From: UBA2357 sp002344625
Lineage (GTDB): Bacteria; Pseudomonadota; Gammaproteobacteria; Burkholderiales; Rhodocyclaceae
DNA: 64,000 nucleotides
NCBI GenBank assembly: GCA_937995335.1
Contig: CALKIH010000009.1
Span: 1-64,000, forward strand
Direction of reading: 5' to 3'
A program made the translations under genes and the position numbers. Positions 15,650 through 24,324 of this stretch are shown piece after piece; position 1 is the first letter of the stretch; each line of letters begins with the position of its first letter. The notes beneath the pieces are model-generated. The model worked only from the letters and a program-made list of their open reading frames with translations. It ran no database searches and was not told the origin of the DNA.

Positions 15650-18600
15650 TCAGGGGCCGGGAGGCGCCTGGTGGCTGGCCGTTTCGACCTGTTGCAGCGG
15701 TTCGTTGACGATCACTGGCGCCGGCTTGCGGCGGCGGCCCAGGCGTGGTGTGTCGATCGCGACCGGGGGTTGATCGGAAATCTTGTCGTGGTCGGTTTCG
15801 ATCAGGATCAGGCCGCTTTCGGCCGCTACCCGGCCCAGATCGAGCGGCTCGGCAAATGTTGCGGCGGGTTCCGGCAGGGCGGCGGTGGCCTGGGCCGGCT
15901 CGGGCGCGTCGAGCTGAACCGACGTGGTCGGCGCAACTGCTTGCTCGACGACGATTGCCGGGGCGGCTTCGATCGCTTGCGGCGGTGCGGCAGGCTCCGG
16001 AATGGTCGGGGGCAAGACCGCTTCAGCGCCCGCGGCAGCGTTCGTTGCGAAGACCGTTTCGGTTGCCGTGGGCAGCGTGCCTTCGGATTCGGCGGCGACG
16101 TCATGAGGTGCTGCGCGATCGAGATCGCTGCCAACGGGCTGTGGCTGCTCCGACGGTGACGGCGGCGCGTGCTGCGCCGTGCTGGTGTCTTCGAGAGCCG
16201 CCTCCGCCGCAGGGTGGGCCGTGGCGACGTCCGGGGCTGTCGCTGTCGCCTCGGCTGCTTCGGCGGTCGCGATCATCGCCGGTGCGCGCTCGGCGACCGG
16301 CTCGGAGAGCGTGTCGCTGGCCGTCACGGTGTCGACAATCGTCACCGGCAAGGCGGCTTCGGTCGTCTCGGGGGCGATGCCGATCGATTTTCCGAGCGCG
16401 ACCGGCGCCGGTGCGGACGCTGCCGGGGTATCGCCGGATTCGATGTCAGCCGTCGTGTCGAGCGCAGCACCGGCTGATTCGATGCTTGCGCCTGCCGTGT
16501 TGGCGTCTTCCGCCGGGGCAAGGCCGATGGAAGCTTCGTCGGTATCGCCGCCTTCGGCATCCAGCGCCTGTTGCTCGCCGTTCAAGCCTTGTGCGTCATC
16601 GCTGCGACCGCCGCGACGGCCACGACCACGGCGGCGACGCTTGGGTGCTGTGCCCGGCTCGGTTTCGGCGCCGGGTGCGGTGTCTGGCTGAACCGCATCG
16701 AGCAAGGGCTCGGCTTCGTCTGCGGCCGTGGGGGTCGCGACCGCTGCAACCGGTGCGAGCGTGGCGGCTGCAATCGCCTCGACCGCGTCTTCGGGTTTGC
16801 TGGCGCGCTTCTCGCCGCGCCCTCGCCGGTTGCGGGTCTGGCTGGCGTCACGTTCCTGTGCCGGTGCGCTGTCGCGATCACCGACGTCAGGGCGCCGTGT
16901 CGCCTGACTCTGGGCCGGCTGGCGGGCGGTGTTCTCATCCTCGCCACGGGCATTGTCGCGTCGATTGCGATTGTTCGGGCGACGGCCATCGCCACGCTCG
17001 CCGCCCCGGTCGTTGCGCTCGTTACGCGGCCGGGCTTCGCGCTTGGCCGGAGTGGTCTCGGCCGGCTGCGCCTGTGGGGCAGGTGTCCTGGAGCCGAAGA
17101 TCCAGCCAAGGATGCGTTGCACCAGCCCGGGGCGGGGCGCGGCAGCCGGCACGGCCAGCGGTTCTGGTTTGGGTGCGAAGTTGGGAGCGGGCTGCTCCGG
17201 CGCGATCCCCTTGACCATGGCCTCGGCTCTGGGGGGTCTGGCATCGACCTTGTCGGTCGCCAGGCGCTGGTTTTCGTCGGCTGGCGTGGTGGCCATCTGA
17301 TAGCTTGCGAGTGCGATGTCCTCGGCGTTGAGCTGATCGTGGCGCAGGCGGATGATTTCGTGATGCGGCGTTTCGAGATGGCGGTTGGGAACGATGATGA
17401 GCTGGATCTTGTGCCGCAGCTCGACCCGTGCGACATCGGAGCGCTTTTCGTTCAACAGGTAGGTCGCGACATCGACCGGAACCTGCAGGTGTACGGCCCC
17501 GGTGTTTTCCTTCATGGCCTCTTCTTCGAGGATGCGCAGGATGTGCAGGGCGGATGATTCGGTGCTGCGGATGTGGCCGGTGCCATTGCAGCGCGGGCAG
17601 GTGATGTAGCTGGTCTCGGCCAGGGCCGGGCGCAGGCGCTGGCGTGACAGTTCGAGCAGCCCGAAGCGGCTGATCTTGGCGGTCTGAACGCGCGCGCGGT
17701 CATGCCGGAGCGCGTCGCGCAAGCGGTTCTCGACTTCGCGCTGGTTTTTTTGGGACTCCATGTCGATGAAGTCGATCACGATCAGGCCACCAAGATCGCG
17801 CAGGCGCAGCTGGCGCGCGATCTCGTCGGCGGCCTCGAGGTTGGTGCGGAAGGCGGTCTCCTCGATGTCGGCGCCCTTGGTCGCACGGCCGGAGTTCACA
17901 TCCACCGACACCAGCGCCTCGGTGTGGTCGATCACCACGGCGCCGCCGCTGGGCAGGGTCACTTGGCGGGAATACGCCGATTCGATCTGGTGTTCGATCT
18001 GGAAGCGCGAGAACAGCGGCACATCGTCGCTGTAGCGCTTGACCTTGGCCACGTTGCCCGGCATGACGTGTTCCATGAACTGGCGCGCCTGGAAATACAC
18101 GTCGTCGGTGTCGATCAGGATCTCGCCGATGTCGGGCTGGAAGTAGTCGCGAATCGCGCGGATGACGAGACTGCCTTCCTGGTAGATCAGAAAGGCGCCG
18201 CTCTGGCTGCCCGCCGCGCCTTCGATCGCCTGCCACAACTGCAGCAGATAGTTCAGGTCCCACTGCAGTTCCTCCGAACTGCGGCCGATCGCGGCGGTGC
18301 GGGCGATCATGCTCATGCCGGCGGGCACTTCGAGCTGATCCATGATCTCGCGCAGTTCGGTGCGATCGTCACCCTCCACGCGCCGGGATACGCCGCCGCC
18401 ACGCGGGTTGTTGGGCATCAGGACGAGATAACGCCCGGCGAGGGAAATATAGGTGGTGAGCGCGGCGCCCTTGTTGCCGCGCTCGTCCTTTTCGACCTGG
18501 ACGATGAGTTCCTGGCCGACCTTCAGACCATCTTGCGGGCGTGCCTTGCCTTCGCCGTTTCCGGCCGAGAGATTGCTGCGCGCGATTTCCTTGAAGGGCA

Positions 18601-18802
18601 GAAAACCATGGCGCTCAGACCCGTAATCGACGAACGCCGCTTCAAGACTGGGTTCGAGACGGGTGATGACGGCCTTGTAGATGTTGCTCTTGCGTTCTTC
18701 CTTGGAAGCCGATTCGATGTCGAGGTCGATCAGTTTCTGACCATCGACGATCGCGACGCGGAGTTCCTCGGCTTGCGTCGCATTGAAAAGCATGCGCTTC
18801 AT
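15650..18802 (-). CDS. rne: Ribonuclease E
   Basis: A 1050-residue endoribonuclease that starts mRNA decay and processes rRNA and tRNA. The catalytic half (about 1-500) has the S1 region, RNase-H-like and DNase-I-like parts (VSVDVNSGRATKG, IVIDFIDM) and the zinc link CPRCNGTG near residue 405. The C-terminal half is low-complexity, rich in Ala, Pro, Glu and Arg (for example RRRRGRGRRGGR), and would act as the degradosome scaffold and RNA-binding platform. SD GGGAG precedes the ATG. Full length for Rne rather than RNase G. Confidence 0.96.
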   Translation of the reverse strand: MKRMLFNATQAEELRVAIVDGQKLIDLDIESASKEERKSNIYKAVITRLEPSLEAAFVDYGSERHGFLPFKEIARSNLSAGNGEGKARPQDGLKVGQELIVQVEKDERGNKGAALTTYISLAGRYLVLMPNNPRGGGVSRRVEGDDRTELREIMDQLEVPAGMSMIARTAAIGRSSEELQWDLNYLLQLWQAIEGAAGSQSGAFLIYQEGSLVIRAIRDYFQPDIGEILIDTDDVYFQARQFMEHVMPGNVAKVKRYSDDVPLFSRFQIEHQIESAYSRQVTLPSGGAVVIDHTEALVSVDVNSGRATKGADIEETAFRTNLEAADEIARQLRLRDLGGLIVIDFIDMESQKNQREVENRLRDALRHDRARVQTAKISRFGLLELSRQRLRPALAETSYITCPRCNGTGHIRSTESSALHILRILEEEAMKENTGAVHLQVPVDVATYLLNEKRSDVARVELRHKIQLIIVPNRHLETPHHEIIRLRHDQLNAEDIALASYQMATTPADENQRLATDKVDARPPRAEAMVKGIAPEQPAPNFAPKPEPLAVPAAAPRPGLVQRILGWIFGSRTPAPQAQPAETTPAKREARPRNERNDRGGERGDGRRPNNRNRRDNARGEDENTARQPAQSQATRRPDVGDRDSAPAQERDASQTRNRRGRGEKRASKPEDAVEAIAAATLAPVAAVATPTAADEAEPLLDAVQPDTAPGAETEPGTAPKRRRRGRGRRGGRSDDAQGLNGEQQALDAEGGDTDEASIGLAPAEDANTAGASIESAGAALDTTADIESGDTPAASAPAPVALGKSIGIAPETTEAALPVTIVDTVTASDTLSEPVAERAPAMIATAEAAEATATAPDVATAHPAAEAALEDTSTAQHAPPSPSEQPQPVGSDLDRAAPHDVAAESEGTLPTATETVFATNAAAGAEAVLPPTIPEPAAPPQAIEAAPAIVVEQAVAPTTSVQLDAPEPAQATAALPEPAATFAEPLDLGRVAAESGLILIETDHDKISDQPPVAIDTPRLGRRRKPAPVIVNEPLQQVETASHQAPPGP

Positions 18803-19187
18803 TTATTTCGTTCTCCCGCGGGCTTGCACACGGGCAGGACGAACGGCGCGCACCATCGCGCTTTACGAATTCAGGAGCGATTGTCTGAAGCTTCTTTCAT
18901 CCGGTTTGGGTTACGGGCTTTGATGGGTCGGCTGGTCGATCACATGTTCCCGCCGCAAACTGCCGGATGCGGCCGGAACATTTGTTCCTGCATGTGTGCT
19001 GCGCGTCTAAAATCGATCTTTGGATCGAAGTTTCTCGATTGCGTTACCATCGTCGCCTTTCAGGCAACGAGAGCACGGTTTGGTGACTCGGGAGCTCGCT
19101 CGTGGGCTCGATGTCCCGTACCTTTGTCCGCCTCCTGGCGGGCAGGGCTGGGATCGCAACCGAATCTGCCGCCGCAGAGTATATTTC
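18803..19187. other. Intergenic region between rne and rluC (rne leader)
   Basis: A 385-nt divergent gap. Only the proximal SD sites of both genes are evident. In other bacteria the rne 5' leader is long and mediates autoregulation by RNase E, and the gap is long enough for that here, but I did not identify the conserved leader hairpins or a convincing -35/-10 pair. Confidence 0.5.
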
Positions 19188-20153
19188 ATGAATACTGCAC
19201 AAGGCAAAGCAATTGCGGTCAGGCGCGAACGCATCGATGCCGAGGGCGCCGGGCAGCGCGTCGACAATTATCTGTTGCGCGTGTGCAAGGGCGTGCCGAA
19301 AAGCCATGTCTATCGGATTCTGCGCAGCGGCGAAGTGCGGGTGAATGGCGGTCGGGTGGACGCGACCTATCGCCTCAAGGATGGTGACGAAGTGCGCATT
19401 CCGCCGGTGCGTGTCGTCGGGCCCGACGCACGGGGGGCGGCACCGGCGGGCAAGGCTTTGCCGGTGGTGTTCGAGGACGATGCGATCCTGGTCGTCGACA
19501 AGCCGGCGGGCAAGGCCGTGCATGGGGGCAGCGGTGTGAGTTTCGGCGTGATCGAGCAGCTTCGCAGCCAGCGTCCGGACGCGCGCCTGCTGGAACTCGC
19601 CCATCGTATCGATCGCGAGACGTCCGGCCTGCTGATCGTGGCGAAGAAGCGCTCCGCGCTCAAGGCGCTGCACGACATGATGCGCGAGGGCAGGATCGAC
19701 AAGCACTACCTGACGCTGGTCCGCGGTACCTGGCACAACGCCTTGCAGCATGTGCGGTTTCCGCTCTTGAAATATCTGCTTCCGGATGGCGAGCGACGGG
19801 TCCGCGTTAGCGATGAAGGCAAGCCGTCGCACAGCGTGGTGCGCAAGGTGGAGGTGCTCGGCGGCTTCACGCTGCTGGATGTGGAGCTGATGACCGGACG
19901 CACCCATCAGATACGCGTGCATCTGTCTCACCTCGGATTTCCGCTGTGTGGCGACGATAAGTACGGAGACTTCGCGCTCAACAAGGCCCTGGAAAAACGC
20001 GGGCTGAAGCGCATGTTTCTGCATGCGGCTTCACTTTCGTTCGAGCATCCGGGGTCCGGCGAGCGGATTCTGCTGCAGTCGCCGCTGCCCGAGGAATTGC
20101 AGGCCTTTGTTGAAATCCTTGAACAAAAGGGTGGTGATGGCACATCGTTTTGA
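19188..20153 (+). CDS. rluC: 23S rRNA pseudouridine synthase RluC
   Basis: A 321-residue RluA-family enzyme. It has an N-terminal S4 RNA-binding domain (QRVDNYLLRVCKGVPKSHVYRIL) and the catalytic Asp in HRIDRETSGLLIV; the GRTHQIRVHL motif is intact. In E. coli RluC modifies 23S U955, U2504 and U2580, and placement directly divergent from rne is conserved in many proteobacteria. It overlaps the following HAD gene by 17 nt, indicating a shared transcript. Confidence 0.94.
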   Translation: MNTAQGKAIAVRRERIDAEGAGQRVDNYLLRVCKGVPKSHVYRILRSGEVRVNGGRVDATYRLKDGDEVRIPPVRVVGPDARGAAPAGKALPVVFEDDAILVVDKPAGKAVHGGSGVSFGVIEQLRSQRPDARLLELAHRIDRETSGLLIVAKKRSALKALHDMMREGRIDKHYLTLVRGTWHNALQHVRFPLLKYLLPDGERRVRVSDEGKPSHSVVRKVEVLGGFTLLDVELMTGRTHQIRVHLSHLGFPLCGDDKYGDFALNKALEKRGLKRMFLHAASLSFEHPGSGERILLQSPLPEELQAFVEILEQKGGDGTSF

Positions 20154-20793
20154 ACTGATCGTCTTCGACTGGGACGGTACGTTGATGGACTCGGCTGGCG
20201 CGATCGTGAGCGCGATCATGGCGGCTAGCCGCGATCTCGGTTTGCCGCTGCCAAGCGACGCGCGGGCGCGCCATGTGATCGGCCTCGGTCTGGTCGACGC
20301 GCTGAGCCATGCCGTGCCGGAGCTCGCGCCGGCAGATTACCCGCGGATGGTCGAGCGCTACCGGCATCACTATCTGTCGTCCGACCGTGAGCTGAGCCTC
20401 TTTCCGGGTATCTTCGAGATGATCGCGGGGTTGGCTGGCGCGGGGCGGCTGCTCGCGGTTGCGACCGGCAAAAGCAGGGTCGGACTGGATCGCGCGTTGG
20501 GTCATACCGGCCTGGGTGAGTATTTCCATTCCAGCCGCTGTGCGGACGAGTGCTTCTCGAAGCCGCATCCGGCGATGCTGGAGGAGCTGACCGCCGAATT
20601 GGGCGTGGCGCGCGACCGGACGCTGATGATCGGAGACACGACCCACGATCTTCAGATGGCCCGCAATGCCGGCGTGGCCGGGCTGGGCGTTTCGTTCGGC
20701 GCTCACCCGAAAGACGCGCTGCTGGCCGAACCGGCACTCGCGATCGTCGAAACACCGGCCGCGCTGGTCCAATGGCTGCACGACAACGCCTGA
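20137..20793 (+). CDS. HAD-family hydrolase (phosphoglycolate-phosphatase-like)
   Basis: A 218-residue HAD phosphatase with the nucleophile motif FDWDGTLMDS, motif II around AVATGK, and the C-terminal acidic motif GDTTHDLQMARNAG. The alpha-helical cap is of the Gph type. Likely substrates are small phosphate esters such as 2-phosphoglycolate. Overlap with rluC upstream and with the Rieske ORF downstream shows a tightly packed operon. Confidence 0.88.
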   Translation: MAHRFELIVFDWDGTLMDSAGAIVSAIMAASRDLGLPLPSDARARHVIGLGLVDALSHAVPELAPADYPRMVERYRHHYLSSDRELSLFPGIFEMIAGLAGAGRLLAVATGKSRVGLDRALGHTGLGEYFHSSRCADECFSKPHPAMLEELTAELGVARDRTLMIGDTTHDLQMARNAGVAGLGVSFGAHPKDALLAEPALAIVETPAALVQWLHDNA

Positions 20794-21167
20794 TCTGCGC
20801 GTCGTCGCTGCTGGTCGAAGGCGGCGACGGGCTGCGTTTCGACGTGCCGGGCTTCGAGCGTCCGCAGCCGGCGTTTGCCGTTCGCCATGGTGGTGTCGCG
20901 CATGCCTATCTGAATCGTTGCGCCCATGTGCCGGTCGAGCTCGACTGGATACACGGGAAGTTCTTCGATCTCACCGGCGCCTATCTGATCTGCGCGGTTC
21001 ATGGTGCGCACTATGAGCCGCACAGCGGCCGTTGCACGATGGGGCCGTGCAAGGGGCGTTCGCTCGTGAAACTCGTCGTGGACGAGCGCGATGGCGCCGT
21101 CTATCTGCAGCTCGAGCACGACGGAAGCGCCCGGTTGGCCTCAGCGCTCCGCCAGCATCAGAAATAG
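20772..21167 (+). CDS. Rieske [2Fe-2S] domain protein
   Basis: A 131-residue stand-alone Rieske protein. Cluster ligands are CAH (in NRCAHVPVELDW) and CAVH (in LICAVHGAHYEPHSGRC), the usual C-X-H and C-X2-H pair. No membrane anchor is present, so it is probably a soluble electron carrier or cofactor-binding subunit; its partner is not evident. The ATG at 20772 overlaps the HAD gene by 22 nt. The 3' end overlaps the convergent methyltransferase gene by 27 nt. Confidence 0.85.
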   Translation: MAARQRLICASSLLVEGGDGLRFDVPGFERPQPAFAVRHGGVAHAYLNRCAHVPVELDWIHGKFFDLTGAYLICAVHGAHYEPHSGRCTMGPCKGRSLVKLVVDERDGAVYLQLEHDGSARLASALRQHQK

Positions 21168-21866
21168 CGCGGGGCGGCGGGCGAGGTCGGGTCGCGCCAT
21201 GGTCCGCCACTCGCCAATGCTGCGGGTCACGAGCCGTTCGCTGGCGCAGGTGAGGTCGCACGCGATGCACAGGCGGGTGCCGGGCCGGGCCTGTCTGAGC
21301 AAGGCGTCGAACAGGCGTTCGTTGCGATATGGGGTTTCAATGAAGATCTGGGTGCGGGACTGCCGCCGCGAATCCTCCTCGAGCGAGCGGATGCGCGCGT
21401 CGCGAGCCGCCTCGGCGACCGGCAAGTAACCATCGAAGGCAAAACGCTGGCCGTCGAGCCCCGAAGCCATCAGCGCGAGCAGTATCGACGAGGGGCCGAC
21501 TAGGGGGCGTACGCGGACGTTCAGCGCGTGGGCGCGTGCGACCAGGCGAGCACCGGGGTCCGCGATCCCGGGGCAGCCGGCGTCGGACATCAGGCCCACG
21601 TCCAGGCCGCGCGCGGTCGGGCCGAGCAGGCGGTCGAGTTCGTCGTTCGGGCCGTTCGGTGGCAGCGGGGTGATGTCGAGTTCGGTCATCGGCAGCGGAT
21701 GTTCCATGCGCTTGAGCTGCGCGCGCGCAGCTTTGGCGTTCTCGACCACGAAATGGCGAATCGACACGGCTTCGGCATGGGCTTCCGCGGGCAGGAAGCG
21801 TTGCCAGGCGGTCTCGCCCAGGCTCACGGGTACCAGTACCAGGCAGCCGGCGCGGGCGTCGTTCAT
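21141..21866 (-). CDS. RsmI-like SAM-dependent methyltransferase (tetrapyrrole methylase fold)
   Basis: A 241-residue member of the tetrapyrrole-methylase superfamily related to RsmI, which 2'-O-methylates 16S rRNA C1402. Visible motifs include DVGLMSDAGCPGIADPGA and RPLVGPSSILLALMASG. At 241 residues it is shorter than typical RsmI and may be the separate short paralogue group found beside maf; the substrate is therefore uncertain. It overlaps maf by 4 nt (ATGA). Confidence 0.85.
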   Translation of the reverse strand: MNDARAGCLVLVPVSLGETAWQRFLPAEAHAEAVSIRHFVVENAKAARAQLKRMEHPLPMTELDITPLPPNGPNDELDRLLGPTARGLDVGLMSDAGCPGIADPGARLVARAHALNVRVRPLVGPSSILLALMASGLDGQRFAFDGYLPVAEAARDARIRSLEEDSRRQSRTQIFIETPYRNERLFDALLRQARPGTRLCIACDLTCASERLVTRSIGEWRTMARPDLARRPALFLMLAER

Positions 21867-22438
21867 GGCAGCGGCACTCCTTCCGCGCGCAGCATGCGCG
21901 ATAGCGCGATCAGGGGCAACCCGACCAGCGCGGTTGGATCGTCGCCCGTGAGCGCCTCGAGGAGGCTGATGCCGAGTGCCTCGGATTTCGCCGCGCCGGC
22001 GCAGTCGAGCGGTTGCTCGCGTTCGACGTAGCGGATGATCTCGGCATCGGACAATCTGCGGAAGTGTACTTCGGTCGGAACGCTGGTGGCCTGCACCGCG
22101 CCGGTACGCGTGTTGATCAGTGCCAGCGCCGTGTGGAAAACCACGCTGTGGCCGCTCATGCGCCGCAACTGTGCAATCGCACGCGCTGGCGTGCCGGGTT
22201 TGCCGAAGACCTCGCTGCCCAAGTGCGCGACCTGATCGCTGCCGATGATCAGCGCGTCTTCGAAGCGCTCGGCGACCGCGCGGGCCTTTGCGAGTGCGAG
22301 CCGGTTCGCGGTCTCGGGCGGGTGTTCGCCGGGCAGCGGGGTTTCGTCCACCTCGGGGCGGGCGGTCACGAATGGCAGTTGCAGGCGCTCCAGCAGCATG
22401 CGGCGATAAGCCGAGGTCGAGGCGAGGACAAGCGTCAT
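21863..22438 (-). CDS. maf: Maf/YceF-type nucleotide pyrophosphatase
   Basis: A 191-residue Maf-like protein with the N-terminal ASTSAYRRMLLERL motif, the catalytic Asp in GSDQVAH, and the KSEALGISLLEAL segment. This group hydrolyses non-canonical or modified nucleotides, for example 7-methyl-GTP in YceF of E. coli. The placement next to yceD-rpmF-plsX is conserved. The nature of the preferred nucleotide is inferred from the YceF-like sequence. Confidence 0.9.
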   Translation of the reverse strand: MTLVLASTSAYRRMLLERLQLPFVTARPEVDETPLPGEHPPETANRLALAKARAVAERFEDALIIGSDQVAHLGSEVFGKPGTPARAIAQLRRMSGHSVVFHTALALINTRTGAVQATSVPTEVHFRRLSDAEIIRYVEREQPLDCAGAAKSEALGISLLEALTGDDPTALVGLPLIALSRMLRAEGVPLP

Positions 22439-22463
22439 TGCACGAAAATCTCAAAACTGGTCT

Positions 22464-22492
22464 TTGACAGAATTCGGCGGAAATAATATCAT
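22464..22492 (+). promoter_or_regulatory. Strong sigma-70 promoter for yceD-rpmF
   Basis: A perfect -35 TTGACA (22464-22469) and a -10 TATCAT (22487-22492) with exactly 17 nt spacing. Transcription should begin near 22499, 2-3 nt before the yceD ATG at 22502. No SD can fit in such a short leader, so yceD may be translated from a leaderless mRNA. Confidence 0.8.
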
Positions 22493-22501
22493 CCCGCTCT
22501 T

Positions 22502-23005
22502 ATGTCGCAACGATGTGTGATCCCTGACGCCTTCAAGTTTGCCGCGGACGGTCGTCGCCTGGAAGGCAGGATATCCTTGGCAGAATGCAGCCGCCTTGTC
22601 GAGATGACCACCTCCGCCGAGGGCGAAATCGCCTATGTGCTCGCTGGCGCGCAGGGGGATGACGGCAAGTGGCAGTTCGAACTCGAACTCAGCGGTACGC
22701 TGCGGCTGGTGTGCCAGCGTTGCCTGACCGAAATGGCCTGGCCGTTCGAGCTTGCTTCGACGCTCTTGCTGGTGAGGTCGGGGGAGGAAATCCCCGAAGA
22801 TGAACTCGAAGACGACACGCGTGATGCGATCGAGGTGCAGCCCGATCTCGATGTGAAGCAACTCGTCGAGGACGAGATTCTTCTGGCCGTGCCCATCGTG
22901 CCGCGTCACGAACGATGCGAGGCCCCGCTGCCGTCCGGCGGGGCGACCAAGGAATCGCCATTTGCGGCGTTGTCGGGCCTCAAGAAGCCCGGTGGCGTGC
23001 AATAG
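22502..23005 (+). CDS. yceD: DUF177/YceD family protein (23S rRNA accumulation)
   Basis: A 167-residue YceD protein with the characteristic beta-rich core and the CQRCLTEMAW zinc-ribbon-like motif (C-X2-C). YceD is required for normal 23S rRNA levels in E. coli and is regularly co-transcribed with rpmF, as here with a 29-nt gap. The alternative is a start further in, but the first ATG gives the conserved N-terminus. Confidence 0.9.
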   Translation: MSQRCVIPDAFKFAADGRRLEGRISLAECSRLVEMTTSAEGEIAYVLAGAQGDDGKWQFELELSGTLRLVCQRCLTEMAWPFELASTLLLVRSGEEIPEDELEDDTRDAIEVQPDLDVKQLVEDEILLAVPIVPRHERCEAPLPSGGATKESPFAALSGLKKPGGVQ

Positions 23006-23034
23006 GCAGTAATTATCAGATCCAGGAGTTAGAA

Positions 23035-23214
23035 ATGGCCGTTCAACAGAACAAGAAATCCCCTTCCAAGCGTGGCATGCACCGTGCGCACGATTTCCTC
23101 ACCGATCCGCCGTTGGCGGTCGAGGCGACCACGGGCGAAGTGCACCTGCGCCATCACATCAGCCCGAACGGTTTCTACCGCGGCAAGAAGGTCGTAAAGA
23201 CGAAGGGCGATTGA
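23035..23214 (+). CDS. rpmF: 50S ribosomal protein L32
   Basis: A 59-residue basic protein beginning AVQQNKKSPSKRGMHRAHD after Met, the L32 signature; the C-terminus ends KKVVKTKGD. It lacks the CXXC zinc pair found in some L32 forms. SD AGGAG lies upstream of the ATG. An intrinsic terminator follows at 23229. Confidence 0.97.
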   Translation: MAVQQNKKSPSKRGMHRAHDFLTDPPLAVEATTGEVHLRHHISPNGFYRGKKVVKTKGD

Positions 23215-23228
23215 GCCTTCTGTCCATG

Positions 23229-23263
23229 AACGGCGCAGCGCCCTCAGCGCCTGCGCCGTTTTT
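23229..23263 (+). terminator. Intrinsic terminator after rpmF
   Basis: AACGGCGCAG (23229-23238) and CTGCGCCGTT (23251-23260) form a perfect 10-bp stem, with a smaller GCGC pair in the loop, followed by TTT and a T-rich run. It separates the yceD-rpmF unit from plsX, whose transcription must depend on read-through or an own promoter. Confidence 0.88.
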
Positions 23264-23301
23264 GTGTCCGCTTCCTTGTTAGTTCGTATGCGTGGTGCCA
23301 A

Positions 23302-24324
23302 ATGCCGATGAAGGTCGCCGTTGCGATTGATTGCATGGGTGGCGATCACGGCCCGGCTGTGACCATTCCGGCAGCCGAGGCCTTTTTGCGCCATCATCCG
23401 GATGCGAGTGTGATTCTGGTCGGTCGTCCCGAGGCGCTCGAAACCGGCGCGGCTGCGCTCGCGGCCCGCTATGCAGGGCGCGTGGCGGTCCAGCCGGCGG
23501 CGGAAGTCGTGACCATGGACGATGCGCCGGCGATTGCGATGCGCACCAAGAAGAACTCGTCGATGCGGGTCGCGATCGACCTGGTAAAGGAAGGCCGGGC
23601 GGATGCCGCGGTTTCGGCCGGCAATACCGGCGCGTTGATGGCGATCTCGCGCTTCGTGCTGAAGACCCTGCCGGGCATCGATCGGCCGGCGATCGCGAGC
23701 GTCCTGCCATCGACCAACGGACAGACTTATGTGCTCGACCTGGGCGCGAATGTCGACTGTACGCCCGAGCATCTGCTTCAGTTCGGGGTGATGGGGGCGA
23801 TGCTGGTGGCGGCGGTCGAGCATGTCGAGCGTCCGTCGGTTGGTCTGCTCAACATCGGCGAGGAGGCGATCAAGGGCAACGACGTGGTCAAGCAGGCGGG
23901 CGTGTTGCTGCGCGCCAGCGGTCTGAATTTTTACGGTAACGTCGAAGGTGACGACATCTTCAAGGGCACGACCGACGTCGTCGTCTGCGATGGTTTCGTG
24001 GGCAACGTGCTGCTCAAGACTTCCGAGGGGCTGGCCCAGATGCTGGCGCGCTTTCTGCGCGAGGAGTTCGGCCGCAACCTGTTGAGCAAGTTCATGGCGG
24101 TGTGTGCGATGCCGGTCCTGAATCGTTTCAAGCACCGGGTCGATCACCGCCGCTACAACGGTGCGGCGTTGGTCGGGTTGCGGGGGGTGGTCGTCAAGAG
24201 CCATGGCTCGGCGGACGTGTTCGGTTTCGAGCAGGCGATACATCGGGCCGCCGAGGCGGCATCGAACCATCTCGTCGATCGGATCACGACCCGCATGGCC
24301 GCGATGGAAGGAGTCGTAACATGA
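23302..24324 (+). CDS. plsX: Phosphate acyltransferase PlsX
   Basis: A 340-residue peripheral membrane enzyme that turns acyl-ACP and phosphate into acyl-phosphate, the donor for PlsY in phospholipid synthesis. Conserved segments: DCMGGDHGP near the N-terminus, SAGNTGALMAIS, and CDGFVGNVLLKTSEG. The first ATG is followed two codons later by another (MPM), so the start may be 23308. Its stop overlaps the fabH start by 4 nt. Confidence 0.96.
   Translation: MPMKVAVAIDCMGGDHGPAVTIPAAEAFLRHHPDASVILVGRPEALETGAAALAARYAGRVAVQPAAEVVTMDDAPAIAMRTKKNSSMRVAIDLVKEGRADAAVSAGNTGALMAISRFVLKTLPGIDRPAIASVLPSTNGQTYVLDLGANVDCTPEHLLQFGVMGAMLVAAVEHVERPSVGLLNIGEEAIKGNDVVKQAGVLLRASGLNFYGNVEGDDIFKGTTDVVVCDGFVGNVLLKTSEGLAQMLARFLREEFGRNLLSKFMAVCAMPVLNRFKHRVDHRRYNGAALVGLRGVVVKSHGSADVFGFEQAIHRAAEAASNHLVDRITTRMAAMEGVVT

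Noticed and set aside
15745..17214. 489-codon ORF opposite the rne C-terminal half
   Set aside because: Low-complexity Arg/Pro/Ala composition is the reflection of the disordered RNase E tail in another frame.
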